A DNA stretch of 64,000 bases from Marinomonas balearica. GTDB lineage: Bacteria > Pseudomonadota > Gammaproteobacteria > Pseudomonadales > Marinomonadaceae. This document shows, one piece after another, positions 11,126-19,927 of this stretch (position 1 is its first letter; every line of letters starts with the position of its first letter). A program made the translations under genes and the position numbers. Under the pieces are notes generated by a model. It saw only the letters and a program-made list of their open reading frames with translations, was not told the DNA's origin and ran no database searches. The stretch is taken from NCBI RefSeq assembly GCF_004362145.1, contig NZ_SNXC01000016.1, positions 1 through 64,000 on the forward strand. The letters are read 5' to 3'.

Positions 11126-12241
11126 GTGAATTTGAGACTATTCAGATACTTGGCGAAAGAAGTGCTCGTGTCAACAGCTGGAGTGACTCTAATTCTTCTT
11201 CTCATCATTCTCAGCGGCCGATTTGTAAATTATTTGGGGCGTGCTGCTGAAGGTAAAATGTCATTTGAGTTCCTTTTTATCATTCTAGGGTTCCATATTC
11301 CCAGTTTTATACAGATGATTCTTCCTTTGGCGTTTTTCATATCTTTGCTTTTAGCATACGGTCGCTTGTACATAGAAAATGAAATGTCGATTTTATTTTC
11401 AAGCGGAATCAGTAAAGCAAAATTAGCGCTCTACACTTTAGGTATAGCAGGCGTTTTAACGCTCGCTAGCGCTTTCATCAACTTCTGGCTCTCCCCTTTC
11501 TCAGAATATCAGGCCGAACTGGCACGACAAGAACAAGACCAACTGACCGCATTTGATTTCATTCAACCAGGTCGCTTCCAAGGACGAGGACAGAGAACCA
11601 CGTATGTTGCGAGCTTCACCGCTGAAGAAGGCTGGATGAATGATATTTTTCTATCAGACTTTGTACGCAAAAATGACCGAGACATTCCCACACAAACAGT
11701 TGCTAAAAACGCAGAGCAAATCCGCATAGAAGCAGAAGGCGGTTTAAACTATTTAGTATTCAAAAATGGCGTTCGATACGAAGGCGTACCTGGGTCAGCG
11801 GAGTATCGAATCATGGAGTTTGATACCTACGCCATTCGACTAGAAGACAAAGCATTTGAAAAAATAGACCGAGCCTTTGCCGTTCCGACTTCTGCCCTTT
11901 TAGGATCCGAAAACCTTAAATATGTCGCAGAATTACATTGGCGCATGGCGTTAGTTATCATGATTCCAATTTTGGCAATCATTGGCGTTTCATTGAGCCA
12001 AGTTAACCCACGACAAGGGCGTTTTTTCAAAATGCTCCCCGCAATATTACTGATGATCCTCTACCTTGGTTTACTTATCTGGGGGAAAACAGCACTAGAG
12101 AAAGGAAAAATCCCCGCTCAATTTGGGTTATGGTGGGCACACGCGATGTTTGCGACCATTTCAGGTGTATTGTTTCTCCAATTTAATCAAACATTTGCTC
12201 GCAAAAAAGCCAAACTTCCGACCGCAAAGGAGAGCCAATAA
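11126..12241 (+). CDS. lptF: LPS export ABC transporter permease LptF
   Basis: Inner-membrane half of the LptB2FG machine that extracts LPS and passes it to LptC. 371 residues: three transmembrane helices near the N-terminus (to about residue 120), a periplasmic beta-jellyroll region (about 125-265), then three C-terminal helices. The coordinates use a GTG start. A TTG six bases further on (11132) has GAGG at 11123-11126 with a 5-base gap, so it may be the true start (giving a protein beginning MRLFRYL). It overlaps lptG at TAATG. Confidence 0.93.
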   Translation: MNLRLFRYLAKEVLVSTAGVTLILLLIILSGRFVNYLGRAAEGKMSFEFLFIILGFHIPSFIQMILPLAFFISLLLAYGRLYIENEMSILFSSGISKAKLALYTLGIAGVLTLASAFINFWLSPFSEYQAELARQEQDQLTAFDFIQPGRFQGRGQRTTYVASFTAEEGWMNDIFLSDFVRKNDRDIPTQTVAKNAEQIRIEAEGGLNYLVFKNGVRYEGVPGSAEYRIMEFDTYAIRLEDKAFEKIDRAFAVPTSALLGSENLKYVAELHWRMALVIMIPILAIIGVSLSQVNPRQGRFFKMLPAILLMILYLGLLIWGKTALEKGKIPAQFGLWWAHAMFATISGVLFLQFNQTFARKKAKLPTAKESQ

Positions 12242-13302
12242 TGAACCGCTTTGACCGATATATCGGCAGCAGCGTTCTTTGGTCATTCGCAGCCGTTATC
12301 TTCGTACTCCTAGGGTTAGACTTTGCACTAACCTTCATAGACCAAGTAAAAAAGGTAAGCGACAGTTATACCACAACCGCACTACTTCAAGTTTTAGCCT
12401 ATCGCGCACCCACTAAATTTGCAGAATACATTCCCGTGGCATCCTTAATCGGCACCCTAGTAGGGTTGGGGGCATTGGCCTCAACTTCCGAACTTACCGT
12501 TATCAGAGCCGCAGGTACTCCCATCTGGCGCATAGGGTTCGCAGCCTGCAAGCCAATATTTATTGTTGCTATTTTGGGAGTGTTTACTTCTGAATACATC
12601 TCTCCCTACACAACACAACAAGCAGACTTAATAGAGCGACTTCGTGGGCAAAGCGCTGGAAAATTCGCCCTAACAGGTGGTGTCTGGATAAAGTCCGATG
12701 GTAACTTTGTTTATATCAACGCAGCGGACCGAGACGGCGTACTTTATGACATTCAGATTTTCACACCGAAAGACCATGCTCTAGAAAAAATCCAAAAAGC
12801 TAAATTCGCAAAACACCAATCTGGTGAACAATGGACACTGGAGCAGGTCACAGAGACACACTTTCTAGGTGATAATATTGAAACAAGCTATCAAAAGACT
12901 GCGTCGTGGACAACATCATTAAAACCCAATCATTTATTCCTTGCCTCGCAGGAACCTGAAGCACTATCTCTAACTGAGTTGCACAATTATCAAGACTACC
13001 TCGTTCATCAAGAACTGAATGCGGGGCTGTATCAACTCGAATTTTGGACGAAAGCTCTTATGCCTTTTGCATGCTTCGCGCTTGTCATTGTTGCTTTATC
13101 CAGTGTGTTCGGACCACTTAGATCCTCAACAATGGGAGGAAGAATTTTTTCAGGTGTTTTGATCGGTATTATTTTCCAAAATGGTCTCAGCCTTTTTGGA
13201 AAAATGAGCCTAGCCCTTCATTTCTCTCCATTTATTGGTGTCTCAATCCCTATCACAATCTGCTTTGCTATCGGCATTTTCTTAATGCGACGCAGGGGTT
13301 AA
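12241..13302 (+). CDS. lptG: LPS export ABC transporter permease LptG
   Basis: Partner of LptF in LptB2FG. 353 residues with the same fold: three N-terminal helices, a periplasmic domain (about 125-260) and three C-terminal helices. It contains the family pattern YRAPTKFAEYIPVASLIGTL and GLGALASTSELTVIRAAG (cytoplasmic coupling region that contacts LptB). Its ATG overlaps the lptF stop by one base, indicating translational coupling. Confidence 0.95.
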   Translation: MNRFDRYIGSSVLWSFAAVIFVLLGLDFALTFIDQVKKVSDSYTTTALLQVLAYRAPTKFAEYIPVASLIGTLVGLGALASTSELTVIRAAGTPIWRIGFAACKPIFIVAILGVFTSEYISPYTTQQADLIERLRGQSAGKFALTGGVWIKSDGNFVYINAADRDGVLYDIQIFTPKDHALEKIQKAKFAKHQSGEQWTLEQVTETHFLGDNIETSYQKTASWTTSLKPNHLFLASQEPEALSLTELHNYQDYLVHQELNAGLYQLEFWTKALMPFACFALVIVALSSVFGPLRSSTMGGRIFSGVLIGIIFQNGLSLFGKMSLALHFSPFIGVSIPITICFAIGIFLMRRRG

Positions 13303-13317
13303 ACCGAATAAAAAACA

Positions 13318-15177
13318 ATGAAACTTATAAATACGATGATTGATCCGCCCCTGTCACGCCTTCAATGGGCAAAATCCAGCTTACTCTTCGGCCTGCTATA
13401 CACCCTGCTGGCCTATGTAATTACTCTAAATTACACATCCTTTATACAAGTAAGCAGCACTCTGGGCACAGTGTATTTGTCATTCGCCTTCATTGGACAG
13501 ATAGGATTATTGTGTTTTCTTGGCGTTATTATTTCTACGTGTTTAGTCACTCTTATTAAGCAGAAACACCTAAATCTATTTATTTTGTGGCTAACAGGCA
13601 CAGGCATTTCAATATTATTTTTTACTGACACCCAGATATATGAGCTGTACCGTTTTCATCTTGGAGGGTTCGTTTGGAGCCTTGTATTTGGCGAAGGTGG
13701 CAGTCAGGTTGTTTCTGTTTCGTGGCTTACTAAACTACTAATCGCTGGTGTTGTTTTTCTTTTTATGGGAGTTTGTGCTGTCCTTCTATGGGTCAGCATT
13801 AGACTTACCCAAAACCGAAAGTTAAAAAACCTTCGTTTAAGCTTCTATTCACTGATTGTTTTATCGTTCCTTAGTGCCAATCTAATACACGCGTGGTACG
13901 ACGCTCACGGCAACACTGAAATACGAGCCATGACACGACACCTTCCGCTTTACGAACCCGCCACAGCGGTGCGGTTTATGGCGAAGCAAGGTTGGATTGA
14001 CCCAAATACCGTCACTCAACGTGCACCGTTTGCAAAAGAACACACAGGGCAACTTAATTACCCAACACAAGGCTACGACATTAAAGCCGACAACAAACCA
14101 AACATTTTGTTTATTGCCATCGATGCATGGCGCGGGGACACTTTTGACAATACCGTAACGCCCTATACGTTCAACCTAACTCAGCAATCAGATGCGCTGT
14201 ACTTTAAAGACCACCAAAGCGGTGGAAATGTCACAAAAGGGGGGATATTTAGCCTTTTCTACGGCATACCCGGTACCTATTGGGACGCATTTACGGCAGC
14301 ACAACTGCCTCCTGTCTTTATTCAGTCTCTGCAAAAAGCCGGCTATGAGACTGGAATTTGGAGCTCAGGCCCAATTATCAACCCGTCATTCCATCGCAAT
14401 GTTTTCAGCAGCATTCCTAACTTAGCGACAAAAACCGAAGGTGACGCGCCCTACAAAAGGGATAGAAAAATCACAGACAACTTTGTCGAGTTTGTAAAAA
14501 ATACTCACTCGCCATTTTTAAGCTTTCTATTTTTTGACGCCGCTCACGGGTATGCTCCACCAGAAGACTATAACCCCAAATTTGAACCTTATTGGGACCG
14601 AGTTGATCATCTCGCTTTGAACGAAGATTTTGACCCAACACCTTATCGGAACAGATATCGAACCGCTTTGCACTTTATTGACGAGCAAATAGAAAGAGTC
14701 ATAAACAGTTTAGAGGAAACAAATAAACTAAAAGATACAATCGTGATCATCACATCAGATCATGGAGAAGAGTTTAACGACACGGAGCAAAATTACTGGG
14801 GACACGGCAGTAACTTCACGCAAAATCAAACTCATGTCCCTCTTGTTATACTTTGGCCAGGAAAAGCGCATAAAGAATACCACCACAGAACCAGTCATTA
14901 CGACATTGTCCCAACCATAATGACTGAAGCTCTTGGAATCACAACACCGATGAACACATACAGCAGTGGACGCTCCTTATTCGACCCAACCGGAAGAGAT
15001 TGGTTACTCGTACACAGCTATTTCAACTACGGCGTCATCATGAAGGATCGCATCGTTACCACTTTCCCAACAGGGCAATTCGAAGTAACCGACTTAAACC
15101 TAAACAAAACAGATAAAAACATGCCTGCTGGCGTTACATTGTCAGTTCTAAAAGAGATCAGTCGCTTTTACAAATAA
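13318..15177 (+). CDS. YejM/PbgA/LapC-type inner-membrane protein (DUF3413 plus sulfatase-like domain)
   Basis: 619 residues: five predicted membrane helices in the first 185 residues (DUF3413), then a periplasmic alkaline-phosphatase/sulfatase-fold domain. The overall pattern follows E. coli YejM (LapC), which controls LpxC degradation through LapB and FtsH and so sets LPS output; for example GGNVTKGGIFSLFYG corresponds to SGNTTDNGIFGLFYG. Unlike E. coli, the C-terminal metal-site motif SDHGEEF and a WGHGSNF-type His loop are intact here, and AIDAWRGD holds the first Asp. It sits 15 bp after lptG, so LPS transport and LPS-level control appear to be in one operon. It could instead be a phosphoethanolamine-transferase-like enzyme, but the DUF3413 region argues for YejM. 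Confidence 0.85.
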   Translation: MKLINTMIDPPLSRLQWAKSSLLFGLLYTLLAYVITLNYTSFIQVSSTLGTVYLSFAFIGQIGLLCFLGVIISTCLVTLIKQKHLNLFILWLTGTGISILFFTDTQIYELYRFHLGGFVWSLVFGEGGSQVVSVSWLTKLLIAGVVFLFMGVCAVLLWVSIRLTQNRKLKNLRLSFYSLIVLSFLSANLIHAWYDAHGNTEIRAMTRHLPLYEPATAVRFMAKQGWIDPNTVTQRAPFAKEHTGQLNYPTQGYDIKADNKPNILFIAIDAWRGDTFDNTVTPYTFNLTQQSDALYFKDHQSGGNVTKGGIFSLFYGIPGTYWDAFTAAQLPPVFIQSLQKAGYETGIWSSGPIINPSFHRNVFSSIPNLATKTEGDAPYKRDRKITDNFVEFVKNTHSPFLSFLFFDAAHGYAPPEDYNPKFEPYWDRVDHLALNEDFDPTPYRNRYRTALHFIDEQIERVINSLEETNKLKDTIVIITSDHGEEFNDTEQNYWGHGSNFTQNQTHVPLVILWPGKAHKEYHHRTSHYDIVPTIMTEALGITTPMNTYSSGRSLFDPTGRDWLLVHSYFNYGVIMKDRIVTTFPTGQFEVTDLNLNKTDKNMPAGVTLSVLKEISRFYK

Positions 15178-15187
15178 CAACTTACTC

Positions 15188-15223
15188 AATCGATAGATTG
15201 CCACTTTGGAACACCTATCGATT
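15188..15223. terminator. Possible terminator hairpin between convergent genes
   Basis: A perfect 9-bp inverted repeat (AATCGATAG with CTATCGATT, 18-base spacer) lies between the yejM-like stop and the aminotransferase stop, overlapping the latter. There is no T run, so termination is only a guess. Confidence 0.35.
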
Positions 15224-16375
15224 TATAAACAGCTTTATTCTAGACAAAGCCTCTTGCAGGCGCTCTTGATCACACGTGTACGCAAAGCGCACATACTTGT
15301 GCGCATCTTTAACACCAAAATCTGCACCAGGCGTTAGCGCAACGTTCTTTTCTTCTAATAACGCCAAACACCACGCCATAGCGTCATCAGTGACACCAGA
15401 TACATCAACATAAACATAAAAAGCCCCCTGTGCAGGAGCGACAACTGGCAAGCCGATTTCTCTTAACCCTTCGAGTAATGTGTTACGACGCTCGGAAAAC
15501 TCTTCTTTTCGCGCCTCGCACTCTTTTAAAGACTCTTTATCAAATGCTTTTATTGCAGCATATTGCGAGACACTAGGAGCCGAGATAAACAAATTTTGAG
15601 CAAGCTTCGTAGCCCCTTCGATTGCCCAATCTGGCACGACAATCCACCCTAATCGCCATCCAGTCATTGCAAAAAATTTTGAAAAGCTATTAATCACAAA
15701 AATATCGCGATCGATACTTAATGCGGTAAAATCCTCCCCGTCATATACCAAGCCCTGATATATTTCATCAACAAGAAGATGCCCTCTTCGAGCAGCTACT
15801 TCCTTCCATGCAGATTCGATATAGTCTCTAGAAAGTACAGCCCCCGTCGGATTAGAAGGCGATGCCAACCACATACCTGACGTATTTCCATCCCAATATT
15901 CATCCAACGAAGACAAATCAATTGAAAAATTCTGCACCGCATTCGTTTCAACCAACTTTGCTTGAGCGCCACACTGAAGCAAAAAATGCCGATTGCATGG
16001 ATAGCACGGATCAGGCATTAAGACATTGTCTCCTGACTCAACCATAAGTGATGCCATTAGGAGCAAGGCACCAGAGGCTCCAGGAGTTACAATAATTCGA
16101 TCTTCTTCAACAACCGTTTCATAGCGATCAAAATAATGCTGACTAATTGCCTTTTTTAACTCAGGTAAGCCGTTTGCCGCGGTGTACCCTGTGCGCCCCT
16201 CCAATATTGTTTTGCATCCCGCTTCACTCACGTTCCGAGGCGCTATAAAATCGGGTTCACCGACTTCAAGATGAATAACATCAAACCCTTTCGATTGAAG
16301 ATACTTGGCTCTTTCCAATACGGCCATTACATGAAAAGGGGAAATTTGCTCTACTCTTGAGGCTAACTTATGCAT
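15215..16375 (-). CDS. Class I/II PLP-dependent aminotransferase
   Basis: 386 residues from the chosen start. Fold-type I aminotransferase: LEVGEPDF near the N-terminus, ASPSNPTGAVLS, DEIYQGLVYD, and the PLP lysine in NSFSKFFAMTGWRLGW; the substrate-carboxylate Arg is in KYVRFAYTCD. Substrate cannot be fixed from sequence; aspartate/alanine-type is likely. The start ATG at 16375 is preferred because GGATGGA precedes it, over ATG and GTG starts 4 and 11 codons upstream. It is a monocistronic gene, divergent from dksA. Confidence 0.88.
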   Translation of the reverse strand: MHKLASRVEQISPFHVMAVLERAKYLQSKGFDVIHLEVGEPDFIAPRNVSEAGCKTILEGRTGYTAANGLPELKKAISQHYFDRYETVVEEDRIIVTPGASGALLLMASLMVESGDNVLMPDPCYPCNRHFLLQCGAQAKLVETNAVQNFSIDLSSLDEYWDGNTSGMWLASPSNPTGAVLSRDYIESAWKEVAARRGHLLVDEIYQGLVYDGEDFTALSIDRDIFVINSFSKFFAMTGWRLGWIVVPDWAIEGATKLAQNLFISAPSVSQYAAIKAFDKESLKECEARKEEFSERRNTLLEGLREIGLPVVAPAQGAFYVYVDVSGVTDDAMAWCLALLEEKNVALTPGADFGVKDAHKYVRFAYTCDQERLQEALSRIKLFINR

Positions 16376-16541
16376 TTTTCCATCCATTAATACAAAAAAG
16401 CGGTACACTAAAGAAAATTGCGCGAAAAAAAGTGGTTATATTAGGGAATTTCTGATAACTTTCCGCCCGAAAAATTTCTAATTTCTAAACTTAATCAGTA
16501 CAGGGTACCACAAGGAACGCCTGTGAAGTGAGGCAATGCGT

Positions 16542-16976
16542 ATGCCAAAAACGAATCCCGAATCATTAATGAAAGACTTCGAACCCTACGTTTCCGTAGC
16601 GGGCGAAGAGTACATGAATGAAAAACAGTTGGCACACTTTCGTAGCATCTTGGTCAACTGGAAGCAAAACTTGATGGAAGAGGTCGATCGTACCGTTCAT
16701 CACTTGCAAGAAGAAGCGGTGAACTATGCCGACCCAAATGATCGCGCAAGCCAAGAAGAGGAATTCAGCTTAGAACTACGTGCACGTGATCGCGAAAGAA
16801 AACTGGTTAAAAAAATCAACCAGACAATCGAGCGCATTGACGAAGACGATTACGGTTTCTGTGATGAGTGTGGTATCGAAATAGGTATTCGACGCTTAGA
16901 AGCACGTCCAACTGCAACAATGTGCATCGACTGCAAGACACTTGCTGAAATGAAAGAGAAGCAAGTCGGCGGCTAG
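16542..16976 (+). CDS. dksA: RNA polymerase-binding transcription factor DksA
   Basis: Binds the RNA polymerase secondary channel and, with ppGpp, adjusts rRNA and amino-acid promoters. About 144 residues: coiled coil with the tip acidic residues (PNDRASQEEEF), then the four-Cys zinc finger (CDECG and CIDC), and the conserved EIGIRRLEARPTA. The ATG at 16542 is preferred to one at 16536: GTGAGG at 16528-16533 is 8 bases from the former but only 2 from the latter. It is followed 7 bp later by gluQ, the usual arrangement. Confidence 0.96.
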   Translation: MPKTNPESLMKDFEPYVSVAGEEYMNEKQLAHFRSILVNWKQNLMEEVDRTVHHLQEEAVNYADPNDRASQEEEFSLELRARDRERKLVKKINQTIERIDEDDYGFCDECGIEIGIRRLEARPTATMCIDCKTLAEMKEKQVGG

Positions 16977-16983
16977 TTTAGAC

Positions 16984-17889
16984 ATGCAGCGTATTTATCG
17001 CGGCCGGTTCGCTCCTTCGCCAACTGGCCCGCTGCATTTTGGCTCCCTTGTGGCAGCTCTTGCAAGCTACTTGGATGCCAAAAAACATAATGGCGAATGG
17101 CTCATCAGAATCGAAGATGTTGATGGATCACGCTGTAAAAAAGAGCACGCTCAATCACTTATTTCTGCTCTTAGTAGTTATGGGCTTCTGTCAGACTTAC
17201 CTATTTTAAAACAGTCCACCCGCTTCGAACTCTACGAAAACACCCTACAATCCCTTAACACACAAAAAAAAGTCTTCCCATGCCATTGCACACGCCAATC
17301 TCTAAAGACCTATCAAGGAAGGCACCCGCACATCTGTTCACCGAACATCAGCAACACTGAAAAGCCAAGCTCAGAGCATTCTTGGCGATTACTAACCAAT
17401 CAAAAAGCAATTTTTGAAGTGAACGACCCGATACAAGGCCACCTCCTATTTGATGCAGAAAAACTCCAAAATAACCCAATACTCAAAAGAAAAGACGGCT
17501 TTTTCTCATATCAACTTGCGGTTGTTGTCGACGATCACGCTCAGGAAATTACACACTTAGTTCGCGGTTCAGACCTACTAGACACAACAACCGAACAACT
17601 CTACCTATACTCTATACTGGACTGGGAACCACCCAGCATGTGTCATATTCCAGTCATCCTAGACAGCAATGGCAACAAAGTAAGCAAACAAAACCATGCC
17701 AAAGCACTACTGGCGGGAGATAAACTCACGCTGTTAACCGCTTTAAAGTACCTACAAATTACGAATATCTCCCCTGCACTTCACATTCAAGAGATTCTTC
17801 AACTGGCTATTAAGAAATGGAACCCTGAGAAGATACAACAATCAAAAAGTATACAACTCAAGCCTGAAGATTGTTGGCTCATACAATAG
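16984..17889 (+). CDS. gluQ: Glutamyl-Q tRNA(Asp) synthetase
   Basis: Attaches glutamate to queuosine at the wobble base of tRNA-Asp. 301 residues; a truncated GluRS-like class I synthetase with RFAPSPTGPLHFGSLVAALASY (HIGH-type) at the N-terminus and KVSKQNHAKAL (KMSKS-type) near residue 240. There is no anticodon-binding domain. Cys and His residues between about 98 and 120 (CHCTRQS, HICS) form the zinc site typical of YadB/GluQ. It is co-transcribed with dksA. Confidence 0.95.
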   Translation: MQRIYRGRFAPSPTGPLHFGSLVAALASYLDAKKHNGEWLIRIEDVDGSRCKKEHAQSLISALSSYGLLSDLPILKQSTRFELYENTLQSLNTQKKVFPCHCTRQSLKTYQGRHPHICSPNISNTEKPSSEHSWRLLTNQKAIFEVNDPIQGHLLFDAEKLQNNPILKRKDGFFSYQLAVVVDDHAQEITHLVRGSDLLDTTTEQLYLYSILDWEPPSMCHIPVILDSNGNKVSKQNHAKALLAGDKLTLLTALKYLQITNISPALHIQEILQLAIKKWNPEKIQQSKSIQLKPEDCWLIQ

Positions 17890-17948
17890 AGCATCCATTC
17901 AACAAAGCACCTTCAATAAATCACACGCTATTTTCATGAACCTAAGCA

Positions 17949-17967
17949 TGTGTATAATCGTTACACA
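17949..17967 (+). promoter_or_regulatory. Palindrome overlapping a -10-like element upstream of the sigma54 activator
   Basis: TGTGTA, seven bases, then TACACA forms an inverted repeat centred 30 bases before the ATG of the activator gene, and it contains TATAAT (17953-17958). A direct repeat GTTACA (17960-17965 and 17969-17974) overlaps it. This may be an operator, possibly for autoregulation; no protein is assigned. Confidence 0.35.
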
Positions 17968-17987
17968 AGTTACAAGAGGTGACACTT

Positions 17988-19382
17988 ATGCACCACATCA
18001 TGATCATATGCCCTGAAAACTCTGAACTGAAATTTGCAGAAAAATGGCTCACTAGAAACGGCTTTCATATCAACGTCAGCCACTCAATTCAGCAAGCCGA
18101 AAAATATTATGGGCTCACAGACTTCGACCTAATTTTACTCGACATCGATTCACTCAATCAGACCGACATCGAAAAAGCACTCAAGCACTCATGCATCATC
18201 TTCGACGACAAAGCCAGCCTCAACAAAGCAGTCGACTTCATGTCAAAAGGTGGCCTGTATTACATTTCATTGCCTAGCTCAGCAGAGCAAGTCCTCCACC
18301 ATGTAATAGATGCTCTGGAACGTCCAAACTCATCGACTTCGACACTCGAACCACCCAAAGGCGAAGAGGACGTTTTACTATTCCCCTTAAGCCCAAAAGC
18401 AGAAGAAAGCAAAAAACTCGGCACCCCTGAAAGCGGCATTATTGGACAAAGCCCCAATATGCAAACGCTATTCAGCGACATAAGAAAAATTGCTCCTACT
18501 GACGTCACCGTACTCGTACGGGGCGAATCAGGGACTGGTAAAGAATTGGTTGCAAAAGCGCTCCACAATCTCAGCAGCCGACACTCAGAAGCCCTCATCA
18601 GCGTCAATTGCGCTGCAATCCCAGAAAACCTAATAGAATCAGAGCTTTTTGGCCACGAAAAGGGAGCATTTACAGGAGCAGCGAGTGCCAGAGACGGCCT
18701 AGTCATCGCTGCCAACAATGGTACTCTATTTCTTGATGAAATAGGCGAACTGCCACTGGAAGCTCAAGCAAGATTGCTCAGAGTACTGCAAGAAGGAGAA
18801 ATACGCCGAGTCGGTGCAGTACAGTCTACCAAAGTGGATATTAGACTTGTTACCGCAACACACAGAAACCTAAAGCAGATGGTCAAAGAGGGCCAGTTCC
18901 GAGAAGATTTGTACTATCGACTCTATGTAATGGAACTCATCCTCCCTCCCCTTAGAGAGCGAGGCGACGACTTATCACTTATTGCCCAAGCACTACTGAA
19001 ATCGACGTGCAAAAAGTACAGCACACATCAATACGAATACTCAAAGGCATTTGACAACGTCATTAGAAGCCACTCTTGGCCAGGAAATGTACGTGAACTT
19101 GAAAATGCGATAGAACGCGCTGTCATATTAAGCCCAAGCACCCACTTAGACCCTCAAAACCTTAAGCTTGAGTTACTTAGCGACACCCCGCAAAAGCAAC
19201 AACCGCACGACCAAGCATTCGGTGGCACAACACTTGATGATTACCTAAAGCACTTTGTTCTATCGCACCAGCAGGAGCTCACCGAAACAGAGATCGCCCA
19301 ATCATTGGGCATTTCACGAAAAAGCCTTTGGGAAAGAAGACAAAAACTCGGAATACCCAAAAAAGTAACAAAATTAAAGTAA
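17988..19382 (+). CDS. CbrB-like sigma54-dependent transcriptional activator with a degenerate receiver
   Basis: 464 residues. Residues 1-110 form a CheY-like receiver keeping a phospho-acceptor candidate (Asp52 in LLDID) but lacking the acidic pair after strand 1 (CPEN), the Thr/Ser of strand 4 and the Lys of strand 5 (ISLP instead of KP). The central AAA+ domain has Walker A GESGTGKE, the sigma54-contact GAFTGA, Walker [10 protein letters not shown] and the R-finger region. A Fis-type HTH at the end reads [19 protein letters not shown]. The order dksA-gluQ-this-pcnB-folK-panB equals the Pseudomonas cbrB locus, but no CbrA kinase is present. The start ATG has AGAGGT 7 bases upstream. By position it should act on the sigma54 promoter just downstream. 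Confidence 0.85.
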   Translation: MHHIMIICPENSELKFAEKWLTRNGFHINVSHSIQQAEKYYGLTDFDLILLDIDSLNQTDIEKALKHSCIIFDDKASLNKAVDFMSKGGLYYISLPSSAEQVLHHVIDALERPNSSTSTLEPPKGEEDVLLFPLSPKAEESKKLGTPESGIIGQSPNMQTLFSDIRKIAPTDVTVLVRGESGTGKELVAKALHNLSSRHSEALISVNCAAIPENLIESELFGHEKGAFTGAASARDGLVIAANNGTLFLDEIGELPLEAQARLLRVLQEGEIRRVGAVQSTKVDIRLVTATHRNLKQMVKEGQFREDLYYRLYVMELILPPLRERGDDLSLIAQALLKSTCKKYSTHQYEYSKAFDNVIRSHSWPGNVRELENAIERAVILSPSTHLDPQNLKLELLSDTPQKQQPHDQAFGGTTLDDYLKHFVLSHQQELTETEIAQSLGISRKSLWERRQKLGIPKKVTKLK

Positions 19383-19420
19383 CACTTGATACCAAAATAC
19401 CCACACGAGAGACTCAATAT

Positions 19421-19458
19421 TGTAAAAAAAATGCACAGCGAAATACTTTTTTTTAACA
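19421..19458 (+). promoter_or_regulatory. Possible enhancer-binding site upstream of the sigma54 promoter
   Basis: TGTAAAAAAAA and TTTTTTTTAACA form an imperfect inverted repeat (TGT at 19421-19423, ACA at 19456-19458), about 50-85 bases before the predicted start of the RNA. A weak terminator for the preceding gene is the alternative. Confidence 0.25.
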
Positions 19459-19479
19459 TTTTCAATGAGTTAATATTTT

Positions 19480-19494
19480 TGGCACAACAAATGC
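19480..19494 (+). promoter_or_regulatory. Sigma54 (RpoN) -24/-12 promoter
   Basis: TGGCAC begins at 19480; the invariant GG (19481-19482) is separated by exactly ten bases from GC (19493-19494), giving TGGCACA-N4-ATGC against the consensus TGGCACG-N4-TTGC. It predicts a start near 19506. It lies in the non-coding interval directly after a sigma54 activator gene. Confidence 0.75.
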
Positions 19495-19505
19495 CTTATA
19501 AGTGT

Positions 19506-19797
19506 CGCAACGATAACAAGGTTGACTGATAATAAAAATAAGTTAATCGTCGTAGAGTTCCTTGCCAATAACAACAATATTTAAGGAACACCATGGTCTC
19601 TCAAATAAAAATAAAATCTGAGACCATGGAATGAGAAATCGCTTTGGATAGTTGATTTTTTTAGATATGCCAGCCTTTAAGTAGGCGATGAGAATGTTGA
19701 AAAATAAAAATAATATTTGAGTAGAACTGCAGAAGCAGCACCAACAATATTTTCTGAACTAGTATCTTCAAAGTATCCAAAGCGATTATTTTATTTT
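19506..19797 (+). ncRNA. Candidate CrcZ-type Hfq-sequestering small RNA
   Basis: About 290 nt, starting from the sigma54 promoter and ending after a long stem followed by a U-rich tract. I see three local hairpins: 19522-19546 (outer pairs from 19510), 19557-19589 (perfect 7 bp) and 19591-19629 (perfect 10 bp). Each carries a run of four A-R-N triplets in its loop (19531-19542, 19567-19578, 19604-19615). A larger domain is closed by a perfect 14-bp stem (19637-19650 with 19774-19787) and holds a run of five triplets (19700-19714). A-R-N repeats are the ligand of the Hfq distal face; CrcZ of Pseudomonas, found at the same locus between cbrB and pcnB, works by presenting such motifs. No good open frame is present. 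Boundaries are inferred. Confidence 0.72.
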
Positions 19798-19927
19798 CGC
19801 CTTTCGCTCGTACCTTCACACCTATATAGTCAGCACTTCCAATTACCAATACATTTTGTATCATGTAACTTTACTCTCTACATGTGTAGAATGTGTACTT
19901 CATTAACTTATGACAAATTAACTTCTA

